Shown: positions 54,235 through 63,992, counted from the first letter of the stretch. The stretch is 64,000 nucleotides of DNA from Corynebacterium faecale (GCF_030408735.1 NZ_CP047204.1:2046001-2110000), one strand, 5' to 3'. Numbers and translations: made by a program. The notes: generated by a model from the letters alone, not told the origin.

Positions 54235-54459
54235 ATGACCGCACCACACCAATCCACCACTGACACCCAGGCGGATCTGACCATGGATCGCGCTGCCGGC
54301 CTCCCAACCAGCGGTAGCCGTTCACTGCCGGAGCCTGCCCCCGTGTCCAAGCACAATCTCTATGTGCTCATCGGCTGCACGATTCTGGCTACACTCATGG
54401 TTATTTTCGGCCCGGAGATCTACACCTTGCTCTACGCCAACAATCCCTTCGGTTTCTAA
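54235..54459 (+). CDS. Small single-helix membrane protein, 74 residues
   Basis: The ATG at 54235 follows GAGG by 10 bases. The product has a hydrophilic Ser/Thr/Pro-rich N-terminus (MTAPHQSTTDTQADLTMD) and one C-terminal membrane helix (NLYVLIGCTILATLMVIFG) followed by PEIYTLLYANNPFGF. It is divergent from thrC. Function unknown. Confidence 0.65.
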   Translation: MTAPHQSTTDTQADLTMDRAAGLPTSGSRSLPEPAPVSKHNLYVLIGCTILATLMVIFGPEIYTLLYANNPFGF

Positions 54460-54602
54460 CCGAGCCCACCATGTTCCACTAGCCACACCACGGCAGTGAC
54501 GGGTTCGGCATTACAGCTCCCCGCACTGCTTGCTCACGTTTTTGCCCGCTTACACGCATCTAACCTGCCGATAATCCGGTAGGAGGCCTAGGGTTGTGGA
54601 TT

Positions 54603-55928
54603 GTGTCTAACAACTTTCAGGCAGCCTCGCCGAATCCGAGGGAGAAGGTCACCGGGCGTGCCCTGATCGTCTGGATCGCCGCGGTTCTGGTCTATATCGC
54701 CGCCATCACCAGCCGCACCTCCTTCGGTGTCGCCGGTGTGGATGCCATCGAACGCTTCCAGGTTGATGCCACCCGCATCGCGGTATTCACCTCGGTTCAG
54801 GTCGGCGTGTATGCACTGGCTCAGATCCCGATGGGCATGGCCATCGACAAGTTCGGCCCGCGCAAACTACTCGCGATAGGTGCCCTGGTGATGGGCACCG
54901 GCCAGATCGTTCTCGGCCTCACCGACGTCTATGGTGTTGCGATCTTCGCCCGTGTCCTCATCGGCGCCGGCGACGCCAGCGTGTTCCTCTCTGTGATGAG
55001 GCTGCTGCCTTTCTGGTTCCCACTGCGTAAAACACCTCTATTCGGGCAGCTCACCAGCGCACTCGGCCAGTTGGGACAGGTGCTGTCCGCAGTTCCCTTC
55101 ATGGCGATGCTCGGCGCACAGGGATGGACAACCTCCTTTGTCACTCTCGGCTCGGCCGTTGCCCTGATCGCCTTCGCCGCGCTCATCGCTGTGAGGGATG
55201 CCCCGGAGCAACGGGTGAAAAAGGGTGCCGCCATGCCCCCGGAAACATCCGCCACCCCGGTCCAACCATCACCGGGGACCAGTTTGAAACTAATCATCCA
55301 GAACCCCACCTGTTGGCAGGGGTTTTTCATCCACTACCTGCTCATGCTGTGGCAGAACGTTTTCACCATGATGTGGGGTGTCCCGCTGATGACGCTCGGC
55401 ATGGGGTTGAGTGTTACTGAGGTTGGGTTGATTCTCAGCATCAACACCCTGTTCGCCGTCATCGCAGGCCCCTTCGTCGGTGTCATCTCCGCCCGGACCG
55501 GCCACCGGCGAGATGTGGTGGCAATCCTCATGGCGTTCGTCCCCGCGATCGCGTGGTTCGTGTTCCTCTCCTCCGAGGAACCCCGTGGCCTGATCGCCAT
55601 CGTGATCATCAACATCATCCAGGGCCTGACCACCCCGATGTCCGGGTATGGTTTCGACACCATCCGCGAACGGCTGGACCGTTCCATCCTCGCGGCCGGC
55701 ACCGGCCTGGCCAACATGGGCGGTTTCCTCGCCTCCATGGCGGCCGCCCAGCTGGTCGGTGTGCTTCTCGACGTCGTGGATACCGACGGCGGTTATGACT
55801 GGGCTGATTTCCGCATCGCCTACGCCGCAGTCTTCCTCATCTGGGCCATCGGTGTCGCGGGCTTCTTCATCGCCCGGCTCAAAGGTGGTCCCGGCAGGCG
55901 CATGGTTGAACAACTCCGGAACCGTTGA
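54603..55928 (+). CDS. MFS transporter, tandem paralogue 1
   Basis: A 441-residue major facilitator with 12 predicted helices. The loop 2-3 motif is visible as AIDKFGPRKLLAIG. The start region VTGRALIVWIAAVLVYIAAITSRTSFGVAGVDA is shared with the next gene. I use the GTG at 54603 with TAGGG nine bases upstream; TTG at 54594 is an alternative. It resembles nitrate/nitrite-porter-like or uncharacterised permeases. The substrate is unknown. The paralogue begins 37 bases downstream. Confidence 0.85.
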   Translation: MSNNFQAASPNPREKVTGRALIVWIAAVLVYIAAITSRTSFGVAGVDAIERFQVDATRIAVFTSVQVGVYALAQIPMGMAIDKFGPRKLLAIGALVMGTGQIVLGLTDVYGVAIFARVLIGAGDASVFLSVMRLLPFWFPLRKTPLFGQLTSALGQLGQVLSAVPFMAMLGAQGWTTSFVTLGSAVALIAFAALIAVRDAPEQRVKKGAAMPPETSATPVQPSPGTSLKLIIQNPTCWQGFFIHYLLMLWQNVFTMMWGVPLMTLGMGLSVTEVGLILSINTLFAVIAGPFVGVISARTGHRRDVVAILMAFVPAIAWFVFLSSEEPRGLIAIVIINIIQGLTTPMSGYGFDTIRERLDRSILAAGTGLANMGGFLASMAAAQLVGVLLDVVDTDGGYDWADFRIAYAAVFLIWAIGVAGFFIARLKGGPGRRMVEQLRNR

Positions 55929-55965
55929 TCTCATCATCGTGAAGAAAGGTAACGGCCAAGACTAA

Positions 55966-57270
55966 GTGACAAATGGGAAGATTTCCCGAAGGGCCCTGCT
56001 GGTGTGGCTGGCAGCGGTCCTGGTTTATGTTGTGGCCATCACCGGGCGCACCTCCTTCGGCGTGGCGGGAATCGAGGCCGTGGAACGCTTTCAGGTGGAT
56101 GCTTCCCGGGTGGCGGTGTTCGCCTCAGTTCAGCTGGGTGTGTACGCGCTCGCCCAGATTCCAACGGGGTTGGTGGTGGACCGGTTCGGCGCCAGGAAAA
56201 CCCTCCTTGCCGGCGCGCTGCTCATGGCGGTGGGCCAGGTACTCCTGGGCCTGACCACCAGCTATCCGGTGGCCATCTTCGCCCGCGTGCTCATCGGCAT
56301 GGGCGATGCCACCGCGTTTCTCTCCGTGATGAGGTTGTTGCCCTACTGGTTCCCGATGCGGGTCACCCCGATCTTCTCCCAGATTTCAGGCGCCCTCGGG
56401 CAGGTCGGTCAGTTCATCTCCGCGGTGCCGTTTCTGTATCTGCTCAATGTCTCCGGTTGGACCACGGCGTTCATCACTCTCGGCTCCGCGGGCGCGATCA
56501 TCGCGCTTGCGGCGGCGGTGGTTGTCCGCGACGCACCACCTGCGGCAGATGGGGAAGCACACGCGGCACCGCCCAGCGGTGATGGTGGAACGTCGATAAG
56601 CATCCGGCGGGTGGGCCGCAACCTGAAAATCGTCCTGACCAACGCTTATGCATGGCAGGGATTGTTCACCCACTGGACCAACATGATGCCGGTGATGGTA
56701 TTCCTCATGCTGTGGGGCGTGCCGGCGATGCGTCTCGGTCTTGGGCTTGACGACGCTCAGGTCGGCGCCGTGTTGACGTTGTACACGGTGGCGACGGTGA
56801 TCGGTGCCCCGCTGTGCGGGCTGGTCTCAGCGCGCCTGGGCCTGCGACGCAACGTCGCCGGTCTGGGGGTGGCGGTGGTCCAAATCTGCCTATGGGCGGT
56901 GCTCTTCCTGCCACGGGAACCGCATGAGCACGCGTTTGTGGTGGTCTCGGTGATTCTGGTGTTATCGGCGCTGATCAGCCCGGTAGCCAATTATGGTTTT
57001 GACACGGTCCGCGAGCAACTGGATCGGTCCGTGATGGTCACCGGCACCGGCTTCGCCAACATGGGTGGATTCACAGCCTCCATGCTGGCCACTCAGCTGC
57101 TGGGTTTCCTTCTGGATGTCCATGCCGATGGCGGCGGTTACGACTGGAGTGATTTCCGCTTCGCCTGGACAGCGGTGGGCATCGTGTGGCTGCTGGGGGC
57201 CGTGGGCTATCTGGTATGTCTGAGAATCGTGCGACGGGGCGCCATGTCATCCGACCCGGAAAGGCGATGA
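55966..57270 (+). CDS. MFS transporter, tandem paralogue 2
   Basis: A 434-residue major facilitator, clearly paralogous over its whole length to the preceding gene (shared RTSFGVAG, VYALAQIP, PVAIFARVLIG, FLSVMRLLPYWFP, NYGFDTVREQLDRS). The loop 2-3 motif is VVDRFGARKTLLAG. The central loop is Ala/Gly/Asp-rich and differs from its partner. The tandem arrangement suggests a duplication, with the two proteins working together or on related substrates. A hairpin overlaps its stop codon. Confidence 0.85.
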   Translation: MTNGKISRRALLVWLAAVLVYVVAITGRTSFGVAGIEAVERFQVDASRVAVFASVQLGVYALAQIPTGLVVDRFGARKTLLAGALLMAVGQVLLGLTTSYPVAIFARVLIGMGDATAFLSVMRLLPYWFPMRVTPIFSQISGALGQVGQFISAVPFLYLLNVSGWTTAFITLGSAGAIIALAAAVVVRDAPPAADGEAHAAPPSGDGGTSISIRRVGRNLKIVLTNAYAWQGLFTHWTNMMPVMVFLMLWGVPAMRLGLGLDDAQVGAVLTLYTVATVIGAPLCGLVSARLGLRRNVAGLGVAVVQICLWAVLFLPREPHEHAFVVVSVILVLSALISPVANYGFDTVREQLDRSVMVTGTGFANMGGFTASMLATQLLGFLLDVHADGGGYDWSDFRFAWTAVGIVWLLGAVGYLVCLRIVRRGAMSSDPERR

Positions 57271-57300
57271 GAAAATCCCTCCGACGGGAGTTTCTCATCG
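57265..57300. terminator. Hairpin between convergent genes
   Basis: CGATGAGAAA...TCCC pairs with GGGA.GTTTCTCATCG across six bases. It overlaps the MFS stop codon and lies 12 bases from the end of the gene at 57313, so it may end both transcripts. Confidence 0.6.
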
Positions 57301-57312
57301 CCGGGTTACTGA

Positions 57313-57831
57313 CTAGAAACGGTTGCGGGGACCAAAAGGACCGAAGGGCCCGAATGGACCGGCAGGTCCTCCGAAGCCACCGAAATCACCGTAACCACGG
57401 CCGCGTCCACCGCGTCCGCCATGGCCATCCCTATCACCCATGAAACCCTGGACAAGCTTGTTCACTGCTTCTCCGATGTCATTGATCACATCGTCTGCAG
57501 GCGAGGAGTCCCGATGTGAGCGGCGACCACGGTACTCATCGCGCCCGGAGTGATCTCTTAAATCATCGGTATCAACAAAATCCTCCACGTACAGGGGGCC
57601 GTCGAGATCCTCTGGTGAATCGAACTGAATATCATCTTCATCCAAGCCCTCACCGAAGGCGGTGAAGAGATCATCATGCTGCAGATCGCCGTCAAATTCG
57701 ATGGTGAGGACACCACCGTCAAAGGTGAGCTTTTCATCCGGATCCGCACCCAGTTGATGTGCGTAACCGATAACAGCCGACAACTCGGCAAAGGTGGCTT
57801 CTGAGAGGTCAATGGTGATTTTGATGGCCAT
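57313..57831 (-). CDS. Acidic protein with RG/GF-rich C-terminal tail
   Basis: A 172-residue protein of unknown function in three parts. An N-terminal alpha/beta domain (MAIKITIDLSEATFAELSAVIGYAHQLG, about 1-60) is followed by a very acidic stretch (EGLDEDDIQFDSPEDLDGPLY), a short amphipathic helix (DDVINDIGEAVNKLVQGFMG) and a tail with GHGGRGGRGRGYGDFGGFGG and GPFGPFGPFGPRNRF. The tail looks like an RGG/FG low-complexity region of the kind that mediates weak multivalent binding. It lies downstream of glnE, 150 bases away. Confidence 0.75.
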   Translation of the reverse strand: MAIKITIDLSEATFAELSAVIGYAHQLGADPDEKLTFDGGVLTIEFDGDLQHDDLFTAFGEGLDEDDIQFDSPEDLDGPLYVEDFVDTDDLRDHSGRDEYRGRRSHRDSSPADDVINDIGEAVNKLVQGFMGDRDGHGGRGGRGRGYGDFGGFGGPAGPFGPFGPFGPRNRF

Positions 57832-57984
57832 GAGAGCAAGGTCCTGTCCGTCGAGGGGGTTTCACGCTGCTGTTTCTCTTCCGAGACTACGTCCGGTTGG
57901 GGAGTGTGTAAACCTCTTCAGGGCAAAGATCAGGGTACTCCCTGACACATCCCGGGTCCCCCTGGGAGTTGAGGGGTCAAAGAC

Positions 57985-60900
57985 CTACACTCCCCTCAAC
58001 GGATCGATGGAATCAAGACCCCAGAACACCTCCTCCACCACCTGCCTACTCTTACGGGTGATCTTGAGGTAGTTGTCCAGATATTCCTGGTATTCGGTGG
58101 GGTCCCACCCCGCTGCCCCGGCAACCTGCGCCAACTGAGGCCCCGGTGGGGGAAGCTGATCAGCGCGTTTACCCTTCACCAGCACCAGGGCATTGCGGGC
58201 GGCCGTCGCAGTCAGCCAGGCCTCCCTCAGGGTCTGCGCTTGTGTGGGATTGATGATCTTCTTATCCTCCACAACATCTAAGACCTCAAGAGTGGAGGTG
58301 TTGTGCAGTTCCGGATGCTCATGGGCATGGAGCATGGTGAGCAACTGGACGGTCCATTCAATATCGGTCAACGCACCACGCCCCAGTTTGGTGTGGGTGT
58401 TGCGGTCAGCTCCCCGGGGCAGCCGTTCGTCATCCACGCGGGCTTTCATACGACGCACCTCACGGATCTGCGTGTCGGAGGCGCCACGGGCCGGATACCG
58501 GAATTTATCAATTGCCTCCAGGAACCTGGTGCCCAGCTCCCTGTCCCCCGCCACCCACGCAGCCCGGAGCAACGCCTGGATCTCCCAGGTCTCGCCCCAC
58601 TTGGAGTAGTAGTTCTCATAGGATTCAACGGTGCGCACCACGGCACCGGAACGACCCTCCGGACGCAGCCCCAGATCCACCTCGAGTGGTGGATCACCTG
58701 AGGGTGTGGCCAGACGTGTCCGCATGGAATCACAGATGTTGATGGCCCAGGCGATGGCCTCATTCTCGTCCACCCCTGGTGCGGGCTCCGCCACGAACAT
58801 GACATCCGCATCAGATCCGTATCCCAATTCCGCACCTCCGAGGCGCCCCATCCCGATGACAGAGATCGTGGCCATGGGCTGATCTGGTTTGGCGGGGTCA
58901 GCCACGGCAGCACGGATTTCCGCTGACAGGGCCGCATCCAGCACCGCGTCCCATACCAGCGAGAGACTGTGGCACACCTCCTGCACACTCAGCAGATTGA
59001 GCAGGTCCGATGACGCGACCCGGGCCAGTTCCTGCCTGCGCAGTGACCTGGCTGCCTGGATGGCCCGGTCAGGATCGTCATGTCGGGCGGCGGTGGCCCG
59101 CAGCGCCTTGCCCACCCGCTCAGGTGCGGTCTCCAACAGTTTGGGTCCTGTCGCCCCATCCCCCAGCTGGGTGACAAAATCAGGGGTGGAGATGATCAGC
59201 GCCGAGGTATACGGTGAACTGCCCAGGATACGCATGAGGCGCTGCCCCACGATCCCCTCATCACGCAACATCCGCAGGAACCAGCTGCGGTCATATGCCG
59301 CGTCGGACAGCTTACGGTAGTTGAGCAGGCCGGCATCAGGGTCGGCAGTCTGGGAAAGCCATTCCATGAGTGTGGGCAGCAACATCGCCTGGATCTTGGC
59401 TTTGCGGCTGGTCCCCGACGCCAGCGCCGTGAGGTGTTCATAGGCACGCACGGGATGCTGATAACCCAGTGCTCCCAGCTGGAGTTTCGCAGCCTCCGGT
59501 GAGAGCTTCATAGCACCCACGCTGAGATTGACCACAGAATTGAGCAGTGGCCGGTAAAACAGCTGGCTGTGTAGCGATTGAATCTGGAGACGCACCCGTC
59601 TCAGATGTTCCTCCATCGCACGCGCAGAGCTTCGTTCTCCGGAGCCGGTGAACCCGGAGGCGCGCGCGAGCCACCGCATATTCATGCGGTCATCCCCGCG
59701 TGGCAGGGTGTGGGTACGTTTCACCCTTTCCAGTTGCAGCCGGTGTTCCAGGAGGCGGAGAAACTCATAGGACTCGATGAGGCTCTGGCCATCCTCGCGC
59801 CCGATATACCCCTGGTCCACCAGAACCTGGAGGGCCTCCACCGTGGACCGCACACGTAGCGTCTCGTCATAGCGTCCGTGGACCATCTGGAGGAGCTGCA
59901 CGGCAAACTCCACATCCCGCAGACCACCCCGGCCGAGCTTGAGTTCCCGGTCCCGGAGTTCCGCGGGAACATTGTCCAGCACCCGACGTCGCATCGCCTG
60001 GACGTCATCGACGAAGGATTCCCGCTGGCTTGCGGTCCAGATCAGTGGCCCGAGTTTCTCCACATAGGATTGCCCCAGTTCCATATCGCCCGTCATGGGT
60101 CGAGCTTTTAAAAGGGCCTGGAATTCCCAGGTTTCCGCCCACCGTTTGTAATAGGCGACGTGAGAATCAAGAGTCCTGACCAGAGCGCCGCTCTTGCCCT
60201 CCGGGCGCAGGGCTGCATCCACCTCGAAGAAGGAATTACACCCGATGCGGATGAACTCCGCAGCCAACCTGGTGGCCTTGGCGTGGGCGGGTTCGGCGAT
60301 GAAGATGACATCAACGTCGGAGATGTAGTTGAGTTCCTGCGCACCACACTTGCCCATGGCCATGACAGACAGGCGGGCATCCACTGGCTTCTCGCCGTAC
60401 ACACCGGCAACCGACACGGCGAGTGCAGCCGTCAGCGCCGCATCCGCCAGGTCGCTGAGGCTGCGGGTGACCGTGGTGAAACCCACCCGCGGCTGGGACC
60501 TCCGTCGGGCATCGTTGGGATAGGTTCCAGCCAGATCACGGGCGGCAAGGCGCATCATGAGGGTCCGGTAGGTCCATCGCAGGGCACGCTCGGCCTCCAC
60601 GCCGGTGATCGCCGCCCGGTAGGTCCCCGGTGTGGTGAGATCCTCCGTGGCGGTGTTGACCAGATCAGGCGCATCATCCACGGCGAACTCGGCGGGGACG
60701 GCACCGACTGATTCAAGCATGTCGGTGAACATGTCCTCCGCGGTGGGAGCCTCGTCACCGAGCAGCGTCCACAATTCAGTGTTGGCCACCAGGTGATCCC
60801 CCATGGCCGTGGATCCCCCGAGCAGCGCCACAAGGCGAATGCGGAAGGGTTCATCAGATCGGATCCGTTGATCAAACTCATCCCGGGCCTGCGGTGACCG

Positions 60901-61125
60901 CTCCTCCAGGGTCTGATACATCCGGACCAACTGGTTGAGGGCCACATCGGGGTCACCGGCACCAGACAGCGCCCACAGCAGCGGAATGGACTCCACATTG
61001 CGCCATCCCAACCATTCAAGGTCGGCCTTGGCATTGGCTGATTTCAATGAGAGTGCGCCGACGGTGGGCAACGGGTCACGGACAAACCCCATCACCTTGC
61101 GTCCATGGATCAACGGATCAGTCAC
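57985..61125 (-). CDS. glnE: Glutamine synthetase adenylyltransferase / deadenylylase GlnE
   Basis: A bifunctional enzyme that adenylylates and deadenylylates GlnA on a Tyr. The 1046-residue length matches C. glutamicum GlnE. Two nucleotidyltransferase domains are visible. The N-terminal one has MGKCGAQELNYISDVDVIF and the C-terminal one MGRLGGAELGYGSDADVMF, each with the paired Asp. GlnD-like PII-UTP lyase domains are absent, as expected. It lies 36 bases after glnA2 on the same strand, so glnA2-glnE are cotranscribed. Its likely targets are both GlnA proteins at 36666 and 48501. Confidence 0.96.
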   Translation of the reverse strand: MTDPLIHGRKVMGFVRDPLPTVGALSLKSANAKADLEWLGWRNVESIPLLWALSGAGDPDVALNQLVRMYQTLEERSPQARDEFDQRIRSDEPFRIRLVALLGGSTAMGDHLVANTELWTLLGDEAPTAEDMFTDMLESVGAVPAEFAVDDAPDLVNTATEDLTTPGTYRAAITGVEAERALRWTYRTLMMRLAARDLAGTYPNDARRRSQPRVGFTTVTRSLSDLADAALTAALAVSVAGVYGEKPVDARLSVMAMGKCGAQELNYISDVDVIFIAEPAHAKATRLAAEFIRIGCNSFFEVDAALRPEGKSGALVRTLDSHVAYYKRWAETWEFQALLKARPMTGDMELGQSYVEKLGPLIWTASQRESFVDDVQAMRRRVLDNVPAELRDRELKLGRGGLRDVEFAVQLLQMVHGRYDETLRVRSTVEALQVLVDQGYIGREDGQSLIESYEFLRLLEHRLQLERVKRTHTLPRGDDRMNMRWLARASGFTGSGERSSARAMEEHLRRVRLQIQSLHSQLFYRPLLNSVVNLSVGAMKLSPEAAKLQLGALGYQHPVRAYEHLTALASGTSRKAKIQAMLLPTLMEWLSQTADPDAGLLNYRKLSDAAYDRSWFLRMLRDEGIVGQRLMRILGSSPYTSALIISTPDFVTQLGDGATGPKLLETAPERVGKALRATAARHDDPDRAIQAARSLRRQELARVASSDLLNLLSVQEVCHSLSLVWDAVLDAALSAEIRAAVADPAKPDQPMATISVIGMGRLGGAELGYGSDADVMFVAEPAPGVDENEAIAWAINICDSMRTRLATPSGDPPLEVDLGLRPEGRSGAVVRTVESYENYYSKWGETWEIQALLRAAWVAGDRELGTRFLEAIDKFRYPARGASDTQIREVRRMKARVDDERLPRGADRNTHTKLGRGALTDIEWTVQLLTMLHAHEHPELHNTSTLEVLDVVEDKKIINPTQAQTLREAWLTATAARNALVLVKGKRADQLPPPGPQLAQVAGAAGWDPTEYQEYLDNYLKITRKSRQVVEEVFWGLDSIDPLRGV

Positions 61126-61161
61126 AGAGAACTCACCTTCCTTCGCGGGCTGGCTGCAGAT

Positions 61162-62502
61162 CTAATAATCGAGGTTGGTGCGGAGTTCCCAGGGTGTGAT
61201 CTGTGCCTGGTAGTCACGCCACTCACGCCATTTATTGCGCAGGAAGTACTCGAAGACATGCTCACCCAGGATATCTGCGACCAGATCGGACCGTTCCATC
61301 AGACGCAAAGCCTGGTCGAGGCTGCTGGGGAGATCGTTGTACCCCATGGCACGACGCTCACGGAGACTCAGGGATGAAATATCGTCCTCAGCAGGATCAT
61401 CCAGTTCATATCCCTCCTTGATGCCTTTCAACCCGGCGCCGAGGAGAACCGAGAAAGCCAGGTAGGGGTTGCAGGCTGAATCAGGAATTCTGATTTCCAC
61501 ACGACGGGAACCTGCCTTGTTCAGACGATAGGTGGGGACTCGGACCAGAGCAGAGCGGTTAGACATTCCCCAGGTAGCGGCGGTGGGTGCTTCATTCCCG
61601 TAGACGATTCGTTTATAGGAGTTCACCCACTGGTTGGTCACTGCACAAAATTCCGGCGCATGACGCAGAATACCTGCGATGAACTGCCTGGCTGTACGGG
61701 AGAGCCTGAACTCATCATCTGGATCATGGAAAGCGTTGGATCCTCCCTCAAACAGGGACATGTGGGTGTGGATGGCGGAACCTGCATGGTCAGCGAAGGG
61801 TTTCGGCATGAAGGTGGCTGCCACACCCTGATCGCGGGCCACCTGTTTCATCAGATAACGGAAGGTCATCACATTATCCGCCATGGTCAGGGCATCGGCG
61901 TGACGAAGATCGATCTCCTGCTGTCCCGGCGCGGTCTCATGGTGGGAGAATTCCACGGGGATGCCCATCTCTTCAAGAGCGAGCATGGCATGGCGACGGA
62001 AATTCGGTGCCTCGTTGAAAGTGGCCTGGTCAAAATAACCGCCATTATCCGTGGGTACCGGCGGTTGACCATTAGTGCGCAAACTCTGTACCAGGAAGAA
62101 CTCGATCTCAGGCGAGACCATGCAGATGAAACCATCATCTGCTGCCAGTTGGACCTGCCTCCGGAGTACCTGGCGGGGATCAGAGAAACTCGGTTGGCCA
62201 TCAGGCATGGTGACATCACAGAACATGCGGGCAGCTTGGAGCCGTGAGGTTTCCGCTTCCAGTGGGAGGATCTGGAAGGTGGAGGGATCCGGCCGGGCAA
62301 TGGTGTCCGCTTCGGAGATCCGGGCATATCCTTCGATTGCTGATCCATCGAATCCGATGCCCTCTTCAAAGGCGGACTCCAACTCTGCGGGGGCGACCAC
62401 CACCGATTTCAACTGGCCGACGATGTCAGTGAACCAGAGTCGGACGAATTTGATGTCCCGTTCATCGATGGTGCTGAGCACAAATTCCTGTTGGCTGTTC
62501 AT
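61162..62502 (-). CDS. glnA2: Glutamine synthetase-like protein GlnA2
   Basis: A 446-residue member of the GS I-alpha-type branch. It keeps the fold motifs (RLWFTDIVG, EIEFFLV, GSAIHTHMSLFEG, NRSALVRVP, RRVEIRIPDSACNPYLAF) but lacks the Tyr adenylylation loop found in the two GlnA proteins, so GlnE should not modify it. In C. glutamicum GlnA2 is not essential for glutamine supply. TAAATT lies exactly 7 bases before the ATG at 62502, predicting a leaderless mRNA. It is cotranscribed with glnE. Confidence 0.95.
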   Translation of the reverse strand: MNSQQEFVLSTIDERDIKFVRLWFTDIVGQLKSVVVAPAELESAFEEGIGFDGSAIEGYARISEADTIARPDPSTFQILPLEAETSRLQAARMFCDVTMPDGQPSFSDPRQVLRRQVQLAADDGFICMVSPEIEFFLVQSLRTNGQPPVPTDNGGYFDQATFNEAPNFRRHAMLALEEMGIPVEFSHHETAPGQQEIDLRHADALTMADNVMTFRYLMKQVARDQGVAATFMPKPFADHAGSAIHTHMSLFEGGSNAFHDPDDEFRLSRTARQFIAGILRHAPEFCAVTNQWVNSYKRIVYGNEAPTAATWGMSNRSALVRVPTYRLNKAGSRRVEIRIPDSACNPYLAFSVLLGAGLKGIKEGYELDDPAEDDISSLSLRERRAMGYNDLPSSLDQALRLMERSDLVADILGEHVFEYFLRNKWREWRDYQAQITPWELRTNLDY

Positions 62503-62509
62503 GTCCACC

Positions 62510-62515
62510 AATTTA
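62510..62515 (-). promoter_or_regulatory. -10 element for leaderless glnA2-glnE mRNA
   Basis: TAAATT is a full TANANT match, 7 bases before the ATG. Confidence 0.55.
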
Positions 62516-62643
62516 CGCAGCGTCTGGACACGAACTGCGTTTTCCCCTACAGCAACGGTTTGCGGGGGTAAAGAAACGGAGACTAACCGCTGGTTAACTC
62601 CATATTGAGACTAATGGGGGTACAGGGTGTCCACTGCGACTGA

Positions 62644-62671
62644 TTGACTCATGACTGAAGGAATTTAGAAC
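62644..62671 (+). promoter_or_regulatory. Promoter of the DUF2786 gene
   Basis: TTGACT (62644-62649), 16 bases, TAGAAC (62666-62671), then AAGGAG ahead of the ATG at 62698. Confidence 0.55.
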
Positions 62672-62697
62672 ACAATTACTAATGCAAGGAGTTTGTC

Positions 62698-63852
62698 ATG
62701 ACTACCCACCACCACTCAGCTTCAGCCACCACGTCCGATGACACCCACCAGTGGAGTAGGCGCAAGGCGGCGGAAGACCACTACCACCGGACGCTGGTCG
62801 ATTCAGCTGTCCTGTGGATCACCGAATGCGCGATGAACGGGTGGACACCCGCGGATCTCCGCCACGAGTTCACCGCCCAGATCGATCCCCTGCTGTTCCA
62901 TGCACTGTCCGGTGTCACCCACAATGTGCCCGATGAACTCCTCGACCATTGGTTCAGCCAGACCAGGCCCTCACCGGTGTCCGCCCTCAGCGTGACTGCC
63001 CTGGAGAAGATCGTCAAACGCCTGCCTCTCCTGGGCTCGCTGCAGGATTGGACTGTGCTCATGGGTGAATCCACCGAGGAGCGGGAAGAGAGATACCGGG
63101 AGGGCCTGTCCCCCGAACAACGTAAAGCCCACGACCGCATCCAGGCCCTGTTGAAGAAGGCTGAATCAACCCCCTTCGAGAAGGAGGCAGAGGCGCTGGT
63201 CGAAAAGGCAGAATCACTGCGCCAGCAGTACCGGGTGGAGACACTCCTGGCAGATTCCTATGCAGAGAAGGGAACACAGAATCAGGTCGTGTCCTCCAGG
63301 GTTCATCTACATTCCCCGTGGGTGAGCTACCAGATGAAACTCCTGGGAACCGTGGCCCGAGCCAACTCCTGTGAATCACTCCTGTTGACCAGCTCTGGCA
63401 TCGCCACGGTATTCGGGACCCGCGATGACGTTGAACACGTCCTGGATCTCTTTCACAGCCTGAACCGGCAGCGAGCTCATTTCATGCGCACTTCGGCTGG
63501 AGCGAAAACCGCACAGGAGCAGGGTGAGACCTCGAGTTACCGGCGAAGTTTCATGATCGCCTATGCCACCCGGATCGGCGCCTTGCTCAAACGTGCGAGC
63601 GAGGAGGTGCTTAATGATCTCCAGGACACAGCCCCCTGCGCCTCCGACACTGTGCTGCCGATCCTGAAGGACCGGAGCAGGCAGGCACACCAGACCCTGC
63701 AGTCAATTTTTCCCCACACCCGGAACCTCAAGGTCAGTGCGAACAATCCTCTGGGTTACCAGGACGGGTACGCAGCGGCAGGTAATTCCCACCTCGGTGG
63801 GGACTCATCTGGGCTGGGAGGACAACGGTCACTTGAAACCTGGGACTGGTGA
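62698..63852 (+). CDS. DUF2786 domain protein
   Basis: A soluble 384-residue protein. The centre holds a DUF2786-type helical hairpin (RIQALLKKAESTPFEKEAEALVEKAESLRQQYRVE), followed by an alpha/beta region (VSYQMKLLGTVARANSC, VFGTRDDVEHVLDLFHSL) typical of phage- and actinobacteria-associated homologues. The C-terminal 50 residues are Gly/Ser-rich. The function is unknown; homologues are sometimes linked to mobile elements, but I see none here. AAGGAG precedes the ATG. It is divergent from glnA2. Confidence 0.82.
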   Translation: MTTHHHSASATTSDDTHQWSRRKAAEDHYHRTLVDSAVLWITECAMNGWTPADLRHEFTAQIDPLLFHALSGVTHNVPDELLDHWFSQTRPSPVSALSVTALEKIVKRLPLLGSLQDWTVLMGESTEEREERYREGLSPEQRKAHDRIQALLKKAESTPFEKEAEALVEKAESLRQQYRVETLLADSYAEKGTQNQVVSSRVHLHSPWVSYQMKLLGTVARANSCESLLLTSSGIATVFGTRDDVEHVLDLFHSLNRQRAHFMRTSAGAKTAQEQGETSSYRRSFMIAYATRIGALLKRASEEVLNDLQDTAPCASDTVLPILKDRSRQAHQTLQSIFPHTRNLKVSANNPLGYQDGYAAAGNSHLGGDSSGLGGQRSLETWDW

Positions 63853-63992
63853 GATGAGTAAGCCACGTAATATTGGAAGAAGGTAAAAAGGAAGTCAACC
63901 CAGCAGGTGGAAGGGCGAGGCACCGAGGGAGGGAATCTCTCCATCGGTGCCCGTTGAAACCCATTAAATTGGGTAGATAGAGGGGACAAACA

